Assembly: GCF_040365005.1 (NCBI RefSeq)
Contig: NZ_BAABWV010000003.1
Span: forward strand, 186,001 to 250,000
Source of the DNA: Antarcticimicrobium sp040365005
GTDB taxonomy: Bacteria; Pseudomonadota; Alphaproteobacteria; Rhodobacterales; Rhodobacteraceae
Length of the DNA stretch: 64,000 nucleotides
Direction of reading: 5' to 3'
Part shown: piece after piece, positions 32,746 through 41,601 of the stretch
Numbering within the stretch: position 1 is the first letter of the stretch
Layout: every line of letters starts with the position of its first letter
Notes under the pieces: model-generated
What the model was told of the DNA's origin: nothing
Seen by the model: only the letters and a program-made list of their open reading frames with translations
Databases searched by the model: none
Translations under genes and position numbers: made by a program

Positions 32746-34788
32746 ATGACATCACTCACCTTCCTTCGTCGCGTGGGAAGCATCTGCGCGCTGGCCGGGG
32801 GCGTCGCGTCTGCGGCCCTGGCCGAGCCCGCCGACCTAGTCATCACCAACGGGCGCGTCATCACCATGGATGCGGATCGCAGCCGCGCCACCGCCGTGGC
32901 CACCCGGGGCGAGAGCATCGTGTTCGTGGGCGACGGGGCGGCGGCGGCCGAGCTGATCGGCCCCGAGACCAAGGTGATCGACGCCGGCGGAAAAATCATC
33001 CTGCCGGGCTTGCACGACGTGCATATCCATCCCCTCTTCACCGTCGATCCGCAGTACGACGGGGAAAGATTCGACTGCAATTTCAAGGGCAAGTCGGTGG
33101 ACATGGACGAAACCGTGGCCCGGCTGCGGGCCTGCCTGGAGGAGGCCGAGCTGAACGCCGACGGATGGCTGATCGGCCAGTTCTTCAACCCGCCTTCGCT
33201 GCTGAGCGTGACCGAAACCTATCCCACCGTGCGGGCCGCACTCGATGCGGTGTCCGGCGATATCCCGATTCAACTGGAGGGCTCCGACGGTCACGCCTTC
33301 GGGCTGAACACAGCGGCCTACCAGCAGGCCCACCACCCGGAAACCGGCGAGACGGTACCGATCGACGGCAACAGCCTGGGCGCGGCGTACGCCGCCTATG
33401 CCGAGTACTTCAATACCGGCCCCGATGGGGCCCCTGACGGCACGGCCAAGGATTTCGCCCGCCACATCATCGGTGCCCCGGTCCCCGGACTGGAGAATTT
33501 CAAACCGGTTCTCGGGGAGCTGACCGAGTTGATGGCCTCCAGCGGCGTGACCTCGCTGCAGGATGCCATGGTCACCAGGGAACTCGCGGATGTCTACGCC
33601 TATCTCGAGGCGCAGGGGCAGCTGACCTTTCGCGTTAGGCTGAACACCCATATCGACAGCAACCTCTATGGCGGGCGGACCCGCGCGCTCGACCTGACTG
33701 CGGCGATGACGGCGGCCAAGGCCATGCGCGATCGGTTCGCCGGGTCCCACTACATCAAGGGTGACGGGGTCAAGCTTTTCGTCGATGGCGTGGTCGAGCA
33801 TCCGACCCAAACCGCGGCGATGCTGAACCCCTACCTGGAGCCGGTCTTTGGCGCGGACGGCGATATCGCGCGCTATGTCGATCTCGACGGTCCTGTCTGC
33901 GTGCGGGCGCGTGCCGAGGCGCAGGCGCTGGCCGATCCGGTTGCGGCGGCGGAGTTTGCGGCGCAGCACGGGTTTTCCCCGTCACGCTGCAGCAAGCGCG
34001 GCGGCCTGCTGGAATTCACGCCGGACGCGCTGAACCGCGCGGTCACGGCGTTCGACGCCGAGGGGTTCACCGTTCACATGCACGCCCTTGGCGACCGTGC
34101 CGTGCACGTCGCGCTGGATGCCATCGAGGCCGCCCGCGCCAGCAACGGCCGCAGCGGTCTGCCGCATAACCTGGCGCATATCCAGTTCGTCTCCGAGGCG
34201 GATGTCCAGCGCATCGGGGACCTCGGCGCCACCGTCACCCCGACGATGGCCTGGGCCGTGCCGTTCTGGGAGTATGACACCACCGTGAACCCCTATATCA
34301 ACGAGGTGACGTCGATCTTTGACATGGCGGCGCTGTACCGTACCGACGGGCTGTGGGGGGAACGGGTCTATCCCTTCCGCAGCATCCTGGAGGCGGGCGG
34401 CCATGTTGCCGCCGGAAGCGACGCGCCGGTGGACGTGCCGACGCCGCAGCCCTTCGTCAACATCGCGGCCGGGCTGATCCGCGGCGACCTGCTGCCGGTG
34501 GACCCGCGGGACGAGTCGGTCAGCCCGGAACTGGTCCCCGTCATGGTCAACGCCGAGGAAACATTGAGCCTCGATGACGCCCTGGCCGCTTATACGATCA
34601 ACGGCGCGATCGCGATGGGGCAACAGGACCGCACCGGCTCGATCGAGCCCGGCAAGCGCGCGGACCTGATCGTCATCGACCGCGACATCGAGCGCCTGGC
34701 GCAGGATATCACGACGATCTGGGATATCGCCGAGACCGAGGTCCAGCTTACCGTGTTCGACGGCCGGATCATCCAGGACGCGATGTAG
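32746..34788 (+). CDS. Exported amidohydrolase (amidohydrolase 3 / YtcJ-like family)
   Basis: This 680-residue protein starts with a signal peptide (SLTFLRRVGSICALAGGVASAALA), so it is exported. The metal-dependent hydrolase fold of the amidohydrolase 3 family is shown by ADLVITNGRVITMDADRSRA at the N-terminus, the HxH in GLHDVHIHPLF, the SDGHAFGLN block, HMHALGDRAVHVALDAIE, the metal Asp in AAGSDAPVDVPTPQPF, and the final GSIEPGKRADLIVIDRD. Two cysteine pairs suggest an oxidised periplasmic environment. Substrate is unknown (an amide, carbamate or cyclic imide). It is divergent from an XRE regulator and ends in a bidirectional terminator. Confidence 0.9.
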   Translation: MTSLTFLRRVGSICALAGGVASAALAEPADLVITNGRVITMDADRSRATAVATRGESIVFVGDGAAAAELIGPETKVIDAGGKIILPGLHDVHIHPLFTVDPQYDGERFDCNFKGKSVDMDETVARLRACLEEAELNADGWLIGQFFNPPSLLSVTETYPTVRAALDAVSGDIPIQLEGSDGHAFGLNTAAYQQAHHPETGETVPIDGNSLGAAYAAYAEYFNTGPDGAPDGTAKDFARHIIGAPVPGLENFKPVLGELTELMASSGVTSLQDAMVTRELADVYAYLEAQGQLTFRVRLNTHIDSNLYGGRTRALDLTAAMTAAKAMRDRFAGSHYIKGDGVKLFVDGVVEHPTQTAAMLNPYLEPVFGADGDIARYVDLDGPVCVRARAEAQALADPVAAAEFAAQHGFSPSRCSKRGGLLEFTPDALNRAVTAFDAEGFTVHMHALGDRAVHVALDAIEAARASNGRSGLPHNLAHIQFVSEADVQRIGDLGATVTPTMAWAVPFWEYDTTVNPYINEVTSIFDMAALYRTDGLWGERVYPFRSILEAGGHVAAGSDAPVDVPTPQPFVNIAAGLIRGDLLPVDPRDESVSPELVPVMVNAEETLSLDDALAAYTINGAIAMGQQDRTGSIEPGKRADLIVIDRDIERLAQDITTIWDIAETEVQLTVFDGRIIQDAM

Positions 34789-34826
34789 TCGGCGACGCCC
34801 GGCCTGCAAAGGGACTGGACAAACGA

Positions 34827-34856
34827 CGGGCGCCGCATCACAGGATACGGCGCCCG
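34827..34856. terminator. Bidirectional terminator between amidohydrolase and serA
   Basis: CGGGCGCCG (34827-34835) and CGGCGCCCG (34848-34856) form a perfect nine-base-pair stem with a 12-base loop. GTTCAGTTTTG follows on the plus strand and a TCGTTTGT tract on the minus strand. It lies between two convergent stops and can serve both. Confidence 0.7.
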
Positions 34857-34887
34857 GTTCAGTTTTGCATGTGCGGTTCAGGCCGCC

Positions 34888-36486
34888 TCAGACCACGTCG
34901 AAGACCAGCGGCCGGACCTGCCGGAACAACCCGGTTTCCTTGAGCTTTCCGGCAACCGCGTCAGGCAAGGCCGCATCGACATAAAGCAGCGCAATCGCCT
35001 CGCCCCCGGCCTCTTTGCGGCCCAGGGTAAAGTTGGCGATGTTGACGCCACCCTCGCCCAGGGTCTGACCCAAGGTGCCGATGATGCCCGGCACGTCCTC
35101 GTTGGTGGTATAGACCATGTGCGAGCCGATCTCGGCGTCGATGTTGATGCCCTTGATCTGGATGAAGCGCGGCTTGCCGTCGCTGAACACGGTCCCGGCG
35201 ATCGAACGTTCGCGGGTCTCGGTCACGATGGTCAGCTTGATATAGCCCTCGAAGGCGCCCGACTTGTCCTGATTGGTGGTGCTGATCTTGATCCCGCGTT
35301 CCTTGGCGATCACCGGGGCGCTGACCATGTTCACCTCGGGGTTCACGCTTTTCATGATGCCGGCCACGGTCGCGCAGTTGAGCGCGTCGAGGTTCATCTG
35401 CGATGCAACGCCATCATAGAGGATGTTGATCGCCTTGATCGGCTCATCGGTCATCTGGCCGATGAAGGCGCCCAGGTGGCCGGCCAGCTGGATCCAGGGG
35501 CCCATCACCTTGGCCTCTTCGGCGGTGACCGAGGGCATGTTCAGCGCGTTCTGCACAGCGCCGGTCAGCAGGTAATCGGACATCTGTTCGGCCACCTGCA
35601 GGGCGACGTTTTCCTGTGCCTCGGTGGTGGCGGCGCCCAGGTGCGGGGTGCAGACCACGTTGGGCAGGCCAAAGAGCGGGTTCTCGGTCGCCGGTTCCTT
35701 GGAGAACACGTCAAAGCCGGCCCCGGCCACATGGCCCGATTTCAGCAGCTCCGCCAGCGCCTCTTCGTCGACCAGGCCACCGCGGGCGCAGTTGATGATG
35801 CGCACGCCCTTCTTGGTCTTGGCCAGGTTTTCCTTGCCCAGGATGTTGCGGGTCTGGTCGGTCAGCGGCACGTGCAGGGTAATGAAGTCGGCGCGCTTGA
35901 GCAGGTCGTCGAGATCCTCGATCTTCTCGACGCCCATCTTGTCGGCCTTCTCCTCGCTGAGGAAGGGATCATAGGCGATGACCTTCATCTTGAGCCCGCG
36001 GGCCCGGTCGCAGACGATGCCGCCGATGTTGCCGGCGCCGATCACGCCCAGGGTCTTGTTGGTCAGTTCGACGCCCATGAACTTGGACTTTTCCCACTTG
36101 CCGGCCTGGGTACTGGCGCTGGCCTCGGGGATCTGGCGGGCGACGGCGAACATCATCGCGATCGCGTGTTCGGCGGTGGTGATCATGTTGCCGAACGGCG
36201 TGTTCATCACGATCACGCCTTTTTTCGACGCCGCTTCCTTGTCGACGTTGTCGGTGCCGATGCCGGCGCGGCCGATGACCTTGAGGTTATCCGCCTTCTC
36301 GAGGATCTTTTCGGTCACCTTGGTGGCCGAACGAATGGCAAGGCCATCGTACTGACCGATGATCTCGGCCAGTTTCTCCTTGTCCTTGCCCACGTCGGGC
36401 ATGAAATCCACGTCGATGCCGCGATCGCGGAAGATCTGGACGGCGGTTTCGCTGAGCTTGTCGCTGACGAGTACTTTGGGGGCCAT
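34888..36486 (-). CDS. serA: D-3-phosphoglycerate dehydrogenase
   Basis: This 532-residue enzyme oxidises 3-phosphoglycerate, the first step of serine synthesis. It shows the NAD-binding motif LGVIGAGNIGGIVCDRARGLKM, the catalytic Arg in INCARGGLVDEEAL, and the His in VCTPHLGAATTEAQ. The long C-terminal part has the intervening domain and an ACT domain (MVYTTNEDVPGIIGTLGQTLGEGGVNIANFTLGRKEAGGEA), so serine feedback is likely. I chose the ATG at 36486 (MAPKVLVSD), preceded by AAAGGACC. It lies 89 bases downstream of serC. Confidence 0.96.
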   Translation of the reverse strand: MAPKVLVSDKLSETAVQIFRDRGIDVDFMPDVGKDKEKLAEIIGQYDGLAIRSATKVTEKILEKADNLKVIGRAGIGTDNVDKEAASKKGVIVMNTPFGNMITTAEHAIAMMFAVARQIPEASASTQAGKWEKSKFMGVELTNKTLGVIGAGNIGGIVCDRARGLKMKVIAYDPFLSEEKADKMGVEKIEDLDDLLKRADFITLHVPLTDQTRNILGKENLAKTKKGVRIINCARGGLVDEEALAELLKSGHVAGAGFDVFSKEPATENPLFGLPNVVCTPHLGAATTEAQENVALQVAEQMSDYLLTGAVQNALNMPSVTAEEAKVMGPWIQLAGHLGAFIGQMTDEPIKAINILYDGVASQMNLDALNCATVAGIMKSVNPEVNMVSAPVIAKERGIKISTTNQDKSGAFEGYIKLTIVTETRERSIAGTVFSDGKPRFIQIKGINIDAEIGSHMVYTTNEDVPGIIGTLGQTLGEGGVNIANFTLGRKEAGGEAIALLYVDAALPDAVAGKLKETGLFRQVRPLVFDVV

Positions 36487-36523
36487 CTGTCTGGTCCTTT
36501 GCATATGAATAGGGGAAAGGCGC

Positions 36524-36544
36524 GCCCCGGATCGGGTCCGGGGC
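36524..36544 (-). promoter_or_regulatory. Hairpin between serC and serA
   Basis: GCCCCGGA (36524-36531) and TCCGGGGC (36537-36544) form a perfect eight-base-pair stem with a five-base loop in the serC-serA gap. There is no T tract on either side. It could adjust the serC:serA ratio by partial termination or mRNA processing. Confidence 0.4.
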
Positions 36545-36575
36545 GGCTGGGGATCAGGGAAATGCAGGGGCGCGG

Positions 36576-37721
36576 TTACGCCTGAGCTTCGAGCACTTCC
36601 TCGAAGGCCCATTTGAGCCAGAGCGTCAGTTTCTCGACATCCGCCGCCTCGATGGTCGCACCGCACCAGATACGCAGGCCGGCCGGCGCATCGCGATAGG
36701 CACCGATGTCATAGGCCGCGTCATAGGTTTCCAGCTTCTTGGCAACCGCCTTGGCGAAGGCCGCCGGATCGGCGATCCGATCATCGGTGAACTTCAGGCA
36801 GACAGAGGTGTTCGAGCGCGTCGCCGGATCCTCGGCCAGGTTGGCGAGCCAGTCATTCCGGTCACAGAAATCCCACAGCACCTTGGCGTTGGTATCGGCC
36901 CGTTTCATCAGTTCGGGCAGACCGCCGATCTTGCGCGCCCAGTCCAGCGCGACGAGGTAATCCTCGACCGCGAGCATGGAGGGGGTGTTGATGGTGGCAC
37001 CGGTAAAGATGCCCTCGATCAGCTTGCCGCCCTTGGTCAGGCGGAAAATCTTGGGCAGCGGCCAGGCGGGGGTATAGCTTTCCAGCCGCTCCACCGCACG
37101 CGGCGACAGGATCAGCATGCCGTGGGCCGCTTCGCCGCCCATCACCTTTTGCCAGGAGAAGGTGGTCACATCCAGCTTGTCCCAGGGCAGGTCCTGGGCA
37201 AAGGCGGCAGAGGTGGCATCGCAGATGGTCAGGCCGGCGCGGTCCGTCGGGATCGCATCGCCGTTTGGCACGCGCACGCCCGAGGTGGTGCCGTTCCAGG
37301 TGAAGACGACGTCATTGTCGAAATCGACGGTCGCAAGGTCGACGATCTGGCCATAGTCGGCGGTTTTCACCTCGGCGTCGATCTTGAGCTGCTTGACCAC
37401 GTCGGTGACCCAGCCGGAGCCGAAGCTTTCCCAGGCCAGCATCTCGGCCTTGCGGGCGCCCAGCATCGACCACAGCGCCATTTCGACCGCGCCGGTGTCC
37501 GAGGCCGGCACGATGCCGATCTTGTAGTCGGCCGGGATGCCGAGGATCTCGCGCGTGCCCTCGATGGCCGCCTTCAGCTTGTCCTTGCCGACAGCGGCAC
37601 GGTGCGAGCGGCCGAGTGCGGCGTCAGCGAGCATGTCCAGGTTGAATTGGGGAATCTTGGCACAGGGGCCAGAGGAAAAACGCGGATTGGCCGGCCGCGA
37701 TGCCGGTTTGTGCATAGCCAT
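36576..37721 (-). CDS. serC: Phosphoserine aminotransferase
   Basis: This 381-residue PLP enzyme converts 3-phosphohydroxypyruvate and glutamate to phosphoserine. FSSGPCAKIPQF at the N-terminus and the PLP lysine in TTFSWQKVMGGEAAHGMLILSPRAVERL identify the alphaproteobacterial SerC type. The start at 37721 (MAMHKPAS) follows GGAAGGG. It is the promoter-proximal gene of serC-serA. A two-hairpin leader RNA of the serC motif type lies directly upstream (37744-37798), so control at the mRNA level is likely. Confidence 0.95.
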   Translation of the reverse strand: MAMHKPASRPANPRFSSGPCAKIPQFNLDMLADAALGRSHRAAVGKDKLKAAIEGTREILGIPADYKIGIVPASDTGAVEMALWSMLGARKAEMLAWESFGSGWVTDVVKQLKIDAEVKTADYGQIVDLATVDFDNDVVFTWNGTTSGVRVPNGDAIPTDRAGLTICDATSAAFAQDLPWDKLDVTTFSWQKVMGGEAAHGMLILSPRAVERLESYTPAWPLPKIFRLTKGGKLIEGIFTGATINTPSMLAVEDYLVALDWARKIGGLPELMKRADTNAKVLWDFCDRNDWLANLAEDPATRSNTSVCLKFTDDRIADPAAFAKAVAKKLETYDAAYDIGAYRDAPAGLRIWCGATIEAADVEKLTLWLKWAFEEVLEAQA

Positions 37722-37743
37722 TTCAGCTACCCTTCCAGATAAG

Positions 37744-37798
37744 CGCCCCTCGTTGGGGAGGGGTGTCCCGCCGACGCGTATACGGACGATTCGGGCGG
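37744..37798 (-). ncRNA. serC leader RNA motif
   Basis: Read on the minus strand, the leader has two consecutive hairpins just before serC: CCGCC with GGCGG (37798-37794 and 37772-37768), then CCCCTC with GAGGGG (37763-37758 and 37751-37746). The serC start codon is about 22 bases further on. Two such hairpins in front of serC are the description of the 'serC' motif reported from comparative analysis of alphaproteobacteria. The ligand or mechanism of that motif is not established. Identification here is from memory of the family's layout and from the pairing. Confidence 0.6.
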
Positions 37799-37981
37799 CA
37801 CGCAACATGGCTGATGTCGCAATTTCCGGTCAAAATGTCGCTTTGGAAAGGTGCAGGGTGCGCCTTGCTTCCGATCGGAAACCCCCGGACCCGATGCGGC
37901 GGGCCACTGCGGCATTGCCGCCGGGCCGCCGGACTGGTTTTCTAGGAGCGACGGCAACCGGCACCCCGAAGGAACAGGCAC

Positions 37982-39037
37982 ATGCAGACACAGGGGCTCA
38001 ACAGACTACTGGTGGTGACCTGCTCGGTCGCGCTGATGCTGATGATCGGCTGGCTGCTGCGGATCGGTCAGTCGATCCTGCTGCCGGTGCTGGTGGCGGT
38101 GATCGTGGTCTATGTCCTGACCACCGCCGCCGACGCGCTGGAGCGCCTGCCGCTGGTGGGGCGGCTGCGTCGACGCTGGCGCCGGCTGATCGTGCTGACG
38201 GGCATCGTTGCCAGCGTGCTGGTCCTGGCCTCGTTCATCACCACCAATGCCGCCGCAATCTCGGCCGCGATCCCGGGCTACGCAGAGAATTTCGATGCGC
38301 TGCAGGCCCGGTTGCTGCATCTGTTGGGGGTCGACGAACTGCCCAGCTGGGCGCAGCTTTCGCAACGGCTGCTCGACCTGCTGGACAGCACCTCGCTGAT
38401 GCCCGCCGCCCTTGCGACCATCACCAACGCCGGCTCTGTCGTGCTCGCCGCCGCGCTCTATGCCGTCTTCATCGTGGCCGAGCTGGACGGGCTGCCGGAA
38501 AAGACCCGCCGCGCGCTGGATCGCAGCGAACAGGCCGAGCACATGCTGGAGGTGGTACAGCAGATCAACGACCGCATCGGCGGTTACCTGGCTGCCAAGA
38601 CGCTGGTGAACGTGATCCTCGGGCTGGTCTCGCTGGCGGTTCTCTGGGCGCTGGGAATCGATTTTCCGGTGTTCTGGGCGCTGGTGATCGCGCTGCTGAA
38701 CTACATCCCCTATATCGGCTCGGTCGTCGCAGTGGCCTTTCCGGTGACCACCAGCCTTGTGCAGTTCGCCTCTTTTGGGCACGCCGCGCTGGCGCTGGTT
38801 GCGCTGATGATCCCGCAGATGGCGGTCGCCTATTACATCGAGCCGAAGTTCCTGGGCAAATCGGTCAACCTCAGCCCGTTCACGGTGCTGCTGTCGCTGG
38901 CGATCTGGACCGCGCTCTGGGGGATGATGGGGGCGATCCTTGCGATCCCGCTGACCGCGATGGTGATGATCATCCTGGCCGAGCTTCCCAGCGTGCGCTT
39001 TGTCGCGGTGCTGATGTCGGAAACCGGCGATCCGTGA
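37982..39037 (+). CDS. AI-2E family transporter
   Basis: The 351-residue integral membrane protein has about eight hydrophobic helices and the family core GGYLAAKTLVNVILGLVSLAVLWALGIDFPVFWALVIALLNYIPYIGSVVA. Despite the name, many members are not autoinducer-2 exporters; some act as Na+/H+ antiporters. It is divergent from serC and followed after 82 bases by serB. The start at 37982 has GAAGGAAC at a good distance. The substrate is unknown. Confidence 0.9.
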   Translation: MQTQGLNRLLVVTCSVALMLMIGWLLRIGQSILLPVLVAVIVVYVLTTAADALERLPLVGRLRRRWRRLIVLTGIVASVLVLASFITTNAAAISAAIPGYAENFDALQARLLHLLGVDELPSWAQLSQRLLDLLDSTSLMPAALATITNAGSVVLAAALYAVFIVAELDGLPEKTRRALDRSEQAEHMLEVVQQINDRIGGYLAAKTLVNVILGLVSLAVLWALGIDFPVFWALVIALLNYIPYIGSVVAVAFPVTTSLVQFASFGHAALALVALMIPQMAVAYYIEPKFLGKSVNLSPFTVLLSLAIWTALWGMMGAILAIPLTAMVMIILAELPSVRFVAVLMSETGDP

Positions 39038-39119
39038 GGGTCGCAGTCGCGGGGGCTGGCAAATTCCCTGCCGCTGACGTTATTACCGGCGCGACCCTGC
39101 ACCATGACCGGAGCGCCAC

Positions 39120-39998
39120 ATGTATATCGCCACCCTGCTGACCGCCCCCACCGGGCCCGAGATCGACCCGGCGCTGGTCTCGTCGCTGCGCAATGCCTGG
39201 GGCGGAGGCGACGCGGTCTGGCTGGCGCCGGGACATGCGGTGGAATTCCCCCTGCCGGCGATTCCCGACAACCGCTGGGAGGTTTGGGACGAGGTGCAGA
39301 AAATGCGCGTCGATCTCGTCGTTCAGTCTGCCGAGGGGCGCCGGAAACGGATGCTGATTGCCGACATGGACAGCACCATGATCCAGCAGGAATGCATCGA
39401 CGAGCTGGCCGACATGGCCGGAGTCGGTGACCGGGTCAAGGAAATCACCGCCCGCGCGATGAACGGCGAGCTGGATTTCGAAGGCGCCCTGACCGAGCGT
39501 GTCGGGTTGCTCAAAGGATTGCCCGAAACGGTGATCGCACAGGTGCTGAAAGAACGGATCACCCTGATGCCGGGGGGGCGTGAGCTGGTGGCCACGATGC
39601 GGGCGGGCGGTGCCTTTGCGCTGCTGGTCTCGGGCGGGTTCACCGCCTTTACCCGGTCGGTCGCCGCACAGCTCGGGTTCGACGAGAACCGCGCCAACAC
39701 GCTGCTGGTCGAGAGCGGCACGCTGACCGGCGATGTCCAGCGCCCGATCCTTGGCCGAGCGGCCAAGGTCGAGGCGCTGGAACAGGTCACCGCGCGGCTG
39801 GGTATCGCTGAATCGGAGGTGATCGCCGTGGGCGACGGCGCCAACGATCTGGGCATGCTGGGCCGGGCCGGCACCGGCGTGGCGCTGCATGCCAAGCCCA
39901 CGGTCGCGGCGCAATGCGACGTGCGGGTGAACTTCGGCGACTTGACCGCGCTGCTCTACCTTCAGGGCTATGCGCGGGAGGAATTCGCGACGGTCTAA
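39120..39998 (+). CDS. serB: Phosphoserine phosphatase
   Basis: The 292-residue haloacid dehalogenase-type enzyme removes phosphate from phosphoserine, the last step of serine synthesis. Motif I is ADMDSTMIQQE (nucleophile first Asp), motif II LLVSGGFTAFT, and motif III with metal Asp GDGANDLGML. A short N-terminal domain (~75 residues) precedes it, as in other SerB proteins. With serA and serC in the neighbourhood the whole pathway is within 5.2 kb, though on the opposite strand. Its stop overlaps the convergent methyltransferase stop by four bases. Confidence 0.95.
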   Translation: MYIATLLTAPTGPEIDPALVSSLRNAWGGGDAVWLAPGHAVEFPLPAIPDNRWEVWDEVQKMRVDLVVQSAEGRRKRMLIADMDSTMIQQECIDELADMAGVGDRVKEITARAMNGELDFEGALTERVGLLKGLPETVIAQVLKERITLMPGGRELVATMRAGGAFALLVSGGFTAFTRSVAAQLGFDENRANTLLVESGTLTGDVQRPILGRAAKVEALEQVTARLGIAESEVIAVGDGANDLGMLGRAGTGVALHAKPTVAAQCDVRVNFGDLTALLYLQGYAREEFATV

Positions 39999-40621
39999 CC
40001 GGGGCGCCGCGCCACCACGAAAAGCGATTCCCGCGCCCCGGTAAAGGTGCACGACTGTTCCAGCACGAACCCGGCGCGGGTGATCGCCGCCTCCAGTTCG
40101 GGGCCCTTGAACACCCTGACGTAGGGCGCCTTGCCGAACAGCTGCATCACCCGGATCAGCGGGCGCAGCAGCGGGTTCATCTGGCCGAGGCAGCCAGACT
40201 TGGAAATGAACAGCCCGCCCGGTTTTACTTGGCGGTAGATCGCCGCGAGCGCCCCGTCGAGATCCTCGATCAGGTGCAGCAGGTTGAAGGCCAGCACCGC
40301 GTCATAGGGCTCCTCCCCTTCCCCCACCTCCGCGATGCCGGCAGAAGCGAAACGCAGGTTCGCCGCCCCCGCCGCGCGGCGTTTCTCTTCGGCGATGGCG
40401 ATCATCTCGGGCGAGAGGTCGGTGGCGGTCAGCGTCTGGACGTGGGGCGCGAGTTTCAGCGCGGTGGTCCCGGTGCCACAGCCCAGTTCCAGCACCCGGT
40501 CGCTGGGGGTGAGCAGCGCGGCGGTCGCGGCAAGGGTTTCGCTGTAGGCGGTCGGGTTACGAACCGGGCGCTTGGCGTATTTCGCCGCGATCCCGTCCCA
40601 GAAGACAACAGAAGGGCTCAT
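39995..40621 (-). CDS. Class I SAM-dependent methyltransferase
   Basis: The 208-residue protein has the SAM-binding motif VLELGCGTGTTALKLAPHV (about residues 42-60), the acidic TATDLSPEMIAIAEEKR, and YDAVLAFNLLHLIED. These are methyltransferase type 11/25 features. The region after residue 125 (KPGGLFISKSGCLGQMNPLLRPLIRVMQLFGKAP) resembles small-molecule or quinone-type methyltransferases, but substrate is unknown. AGGAT precedes the ATG. It is divergent from a LysR regulator, whose start is 92 bases away, and could be its target. Confidence 0.9.
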   Translation of the reverse strand: MSPSVVFWDGIAAKYAKRPVRNPTAYSETLAATAALLTPSDRVLELGCGTGTTALKLAPHVQTLTATDLSPEMIAIAEEKRRAAGAANLRFASAGIAEVGEGEEPYDAVLAFNLLHLIEDLDGALAAIYRQVKPGGLFISKSGCLGQMNPLLRPLIRVMQLFGKAPYVRVFKGPELEAAITRAGFVLEQSCTFTGARESLFVVARRPG

Positions 40622-40678
40622 CTTTTTATCCTATCACAATCGGTGACAGCGGGATATCAATGCACAGGCTTTTGGGAA

Positions 40679-40706
40679 TTGCCCGTTTTCGCATCCACAG
40701 TATACG
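40679..40706 (+). promoter_or_regulatory. Candidate sigma-70 promoter of the LysR gene
   Basis: TTGCCC (40679-40684), 16 bases, then TATACG (40701-40706). The expected transcription start would fall at or next to the ATG at 40714, which has no Shine-Dalgarno, so the mRNA may be leaderless. Confidence 0.35.
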
Positions 40707-40713
40707 GTTTTGC

Positions 40714-41601
40714 ATGAATTGGAGCAGCATCCGGTTTGACTGGAACCAGGCGCGCGCCTTTCTGGTGACCGCGGAAGAGGGGTCGCTCTCGGCCGCGGCG
40801 CGGGCCTTGGGGATGACCCAGCCGACGCTGGGCCGCCAGGTCGCGGCGCTGGAGGAACGGCTGGGCGTCCAGTTGTTCGACCGGACCGGACGAGCGCTGC
40901 AACTGACCGAGGCCGGGCTGGAATTGCTGGAACAGGTGCGCCACATGGGCGAGGCCGCCGGGCAGTTCTCGCTGATCGCCACCGGCCAAAGCGAGGCGAT
41001 CGAGGGGCATGTGACCATTACCGCCGGCGATATCACCGCCGCGCTGATCCTGCCGCCCGCGCTGATCCGGCTATCGCGGGAGGCCCCCGGAATCACCGTC
41101 GAGGTGGTCGCCTCGAACGAGGTGCAGAACCTGCGCCGGCGCGAGGCCGACATCGCCATCCGCCACCTGCGCCCCGACCAGCCCGACCTGATCGCCCGCA
41201 AGCTCAGGCAGGAAGAGGCGCGCTGCTATGCCACCGGCGCCTATCTCGCGCGCTATGGCGAACCGACCGATCCGGGCAATCTGAACGGCGCATATTTTGC
41301 GGCGTTCGAGCCGCTGGGGCGTTTCGTGACCGAGATGCAGGCGCGGGGGCTGGTGCTGAGCCGCGACAATGTCCGGGTGTCCTCGGCCAGTGGCATGGTG
41401 CTGCTCGAGATGATCCGGCGCGGCGAGGCGATCGGGGTATTGACGCCCACGATCGCGGCCCATGTCCCCGGTGCGCGCCCGATCCTGCCGGGGTTCACGC
41501 CGATCCCGGTGCCCTCCTGGCTGGTCAGCCATCGGGAGTTGCGGACCAACCGGCGCATCCGCCTGGTCTTTGACCTGCTGGTCGAGGAACTCAGCGGCTG
41601 A
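40714..41601 (+). CDS. LysR-family transcriptional regulator
   Basis: The 295-residue protein has the LysR winged helix (about residues 8-65: FDWNQARAFLVTAEEGSLSAAARALGMTQPTLGRQVAALEERLGVQLFDRTGRALQLT) and a substrate-binding C-terminal domain. I chose the ATG at 40714 because family members with the WNQARAF start begin here; 40660 is an alternative that adds 18 residues. It is divergent from a methyltransferase and overlaps the convergent asparaginase by 11 bases. The effector is unknown. Confidence 0.9.
   Translation: MNWSSIRFDWNQARAFLVTAEEGSLSAAARALGMTQPTLGRQVAALEERLGVQLFDRTGRALQLTEAGLELLEQVRHMGEAAGQFSLIATGQSEAIEGHVTITAGDITAALILPPALIRLSREAPGITVEVVASNEVQNLRRREADIAIRHLRPDQPDLIARKLRQEEARCYATGAYLARYGEPTDPGNLNGAYFAAFEPLGRFVTEMQARGLVLSRDNVRVSSASGMVLLEMIRRGEAIGVLTPTIAAHVPGARPILPGFTPIPVPSWLVSHRELRTNRRIRLVFDLLVEELSG

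Noticed and set aside
37982..39037. Autoinducer-2 export
   Set aside because: The family name derives from one disputed member; there is no quorum-sensing gene nearby.
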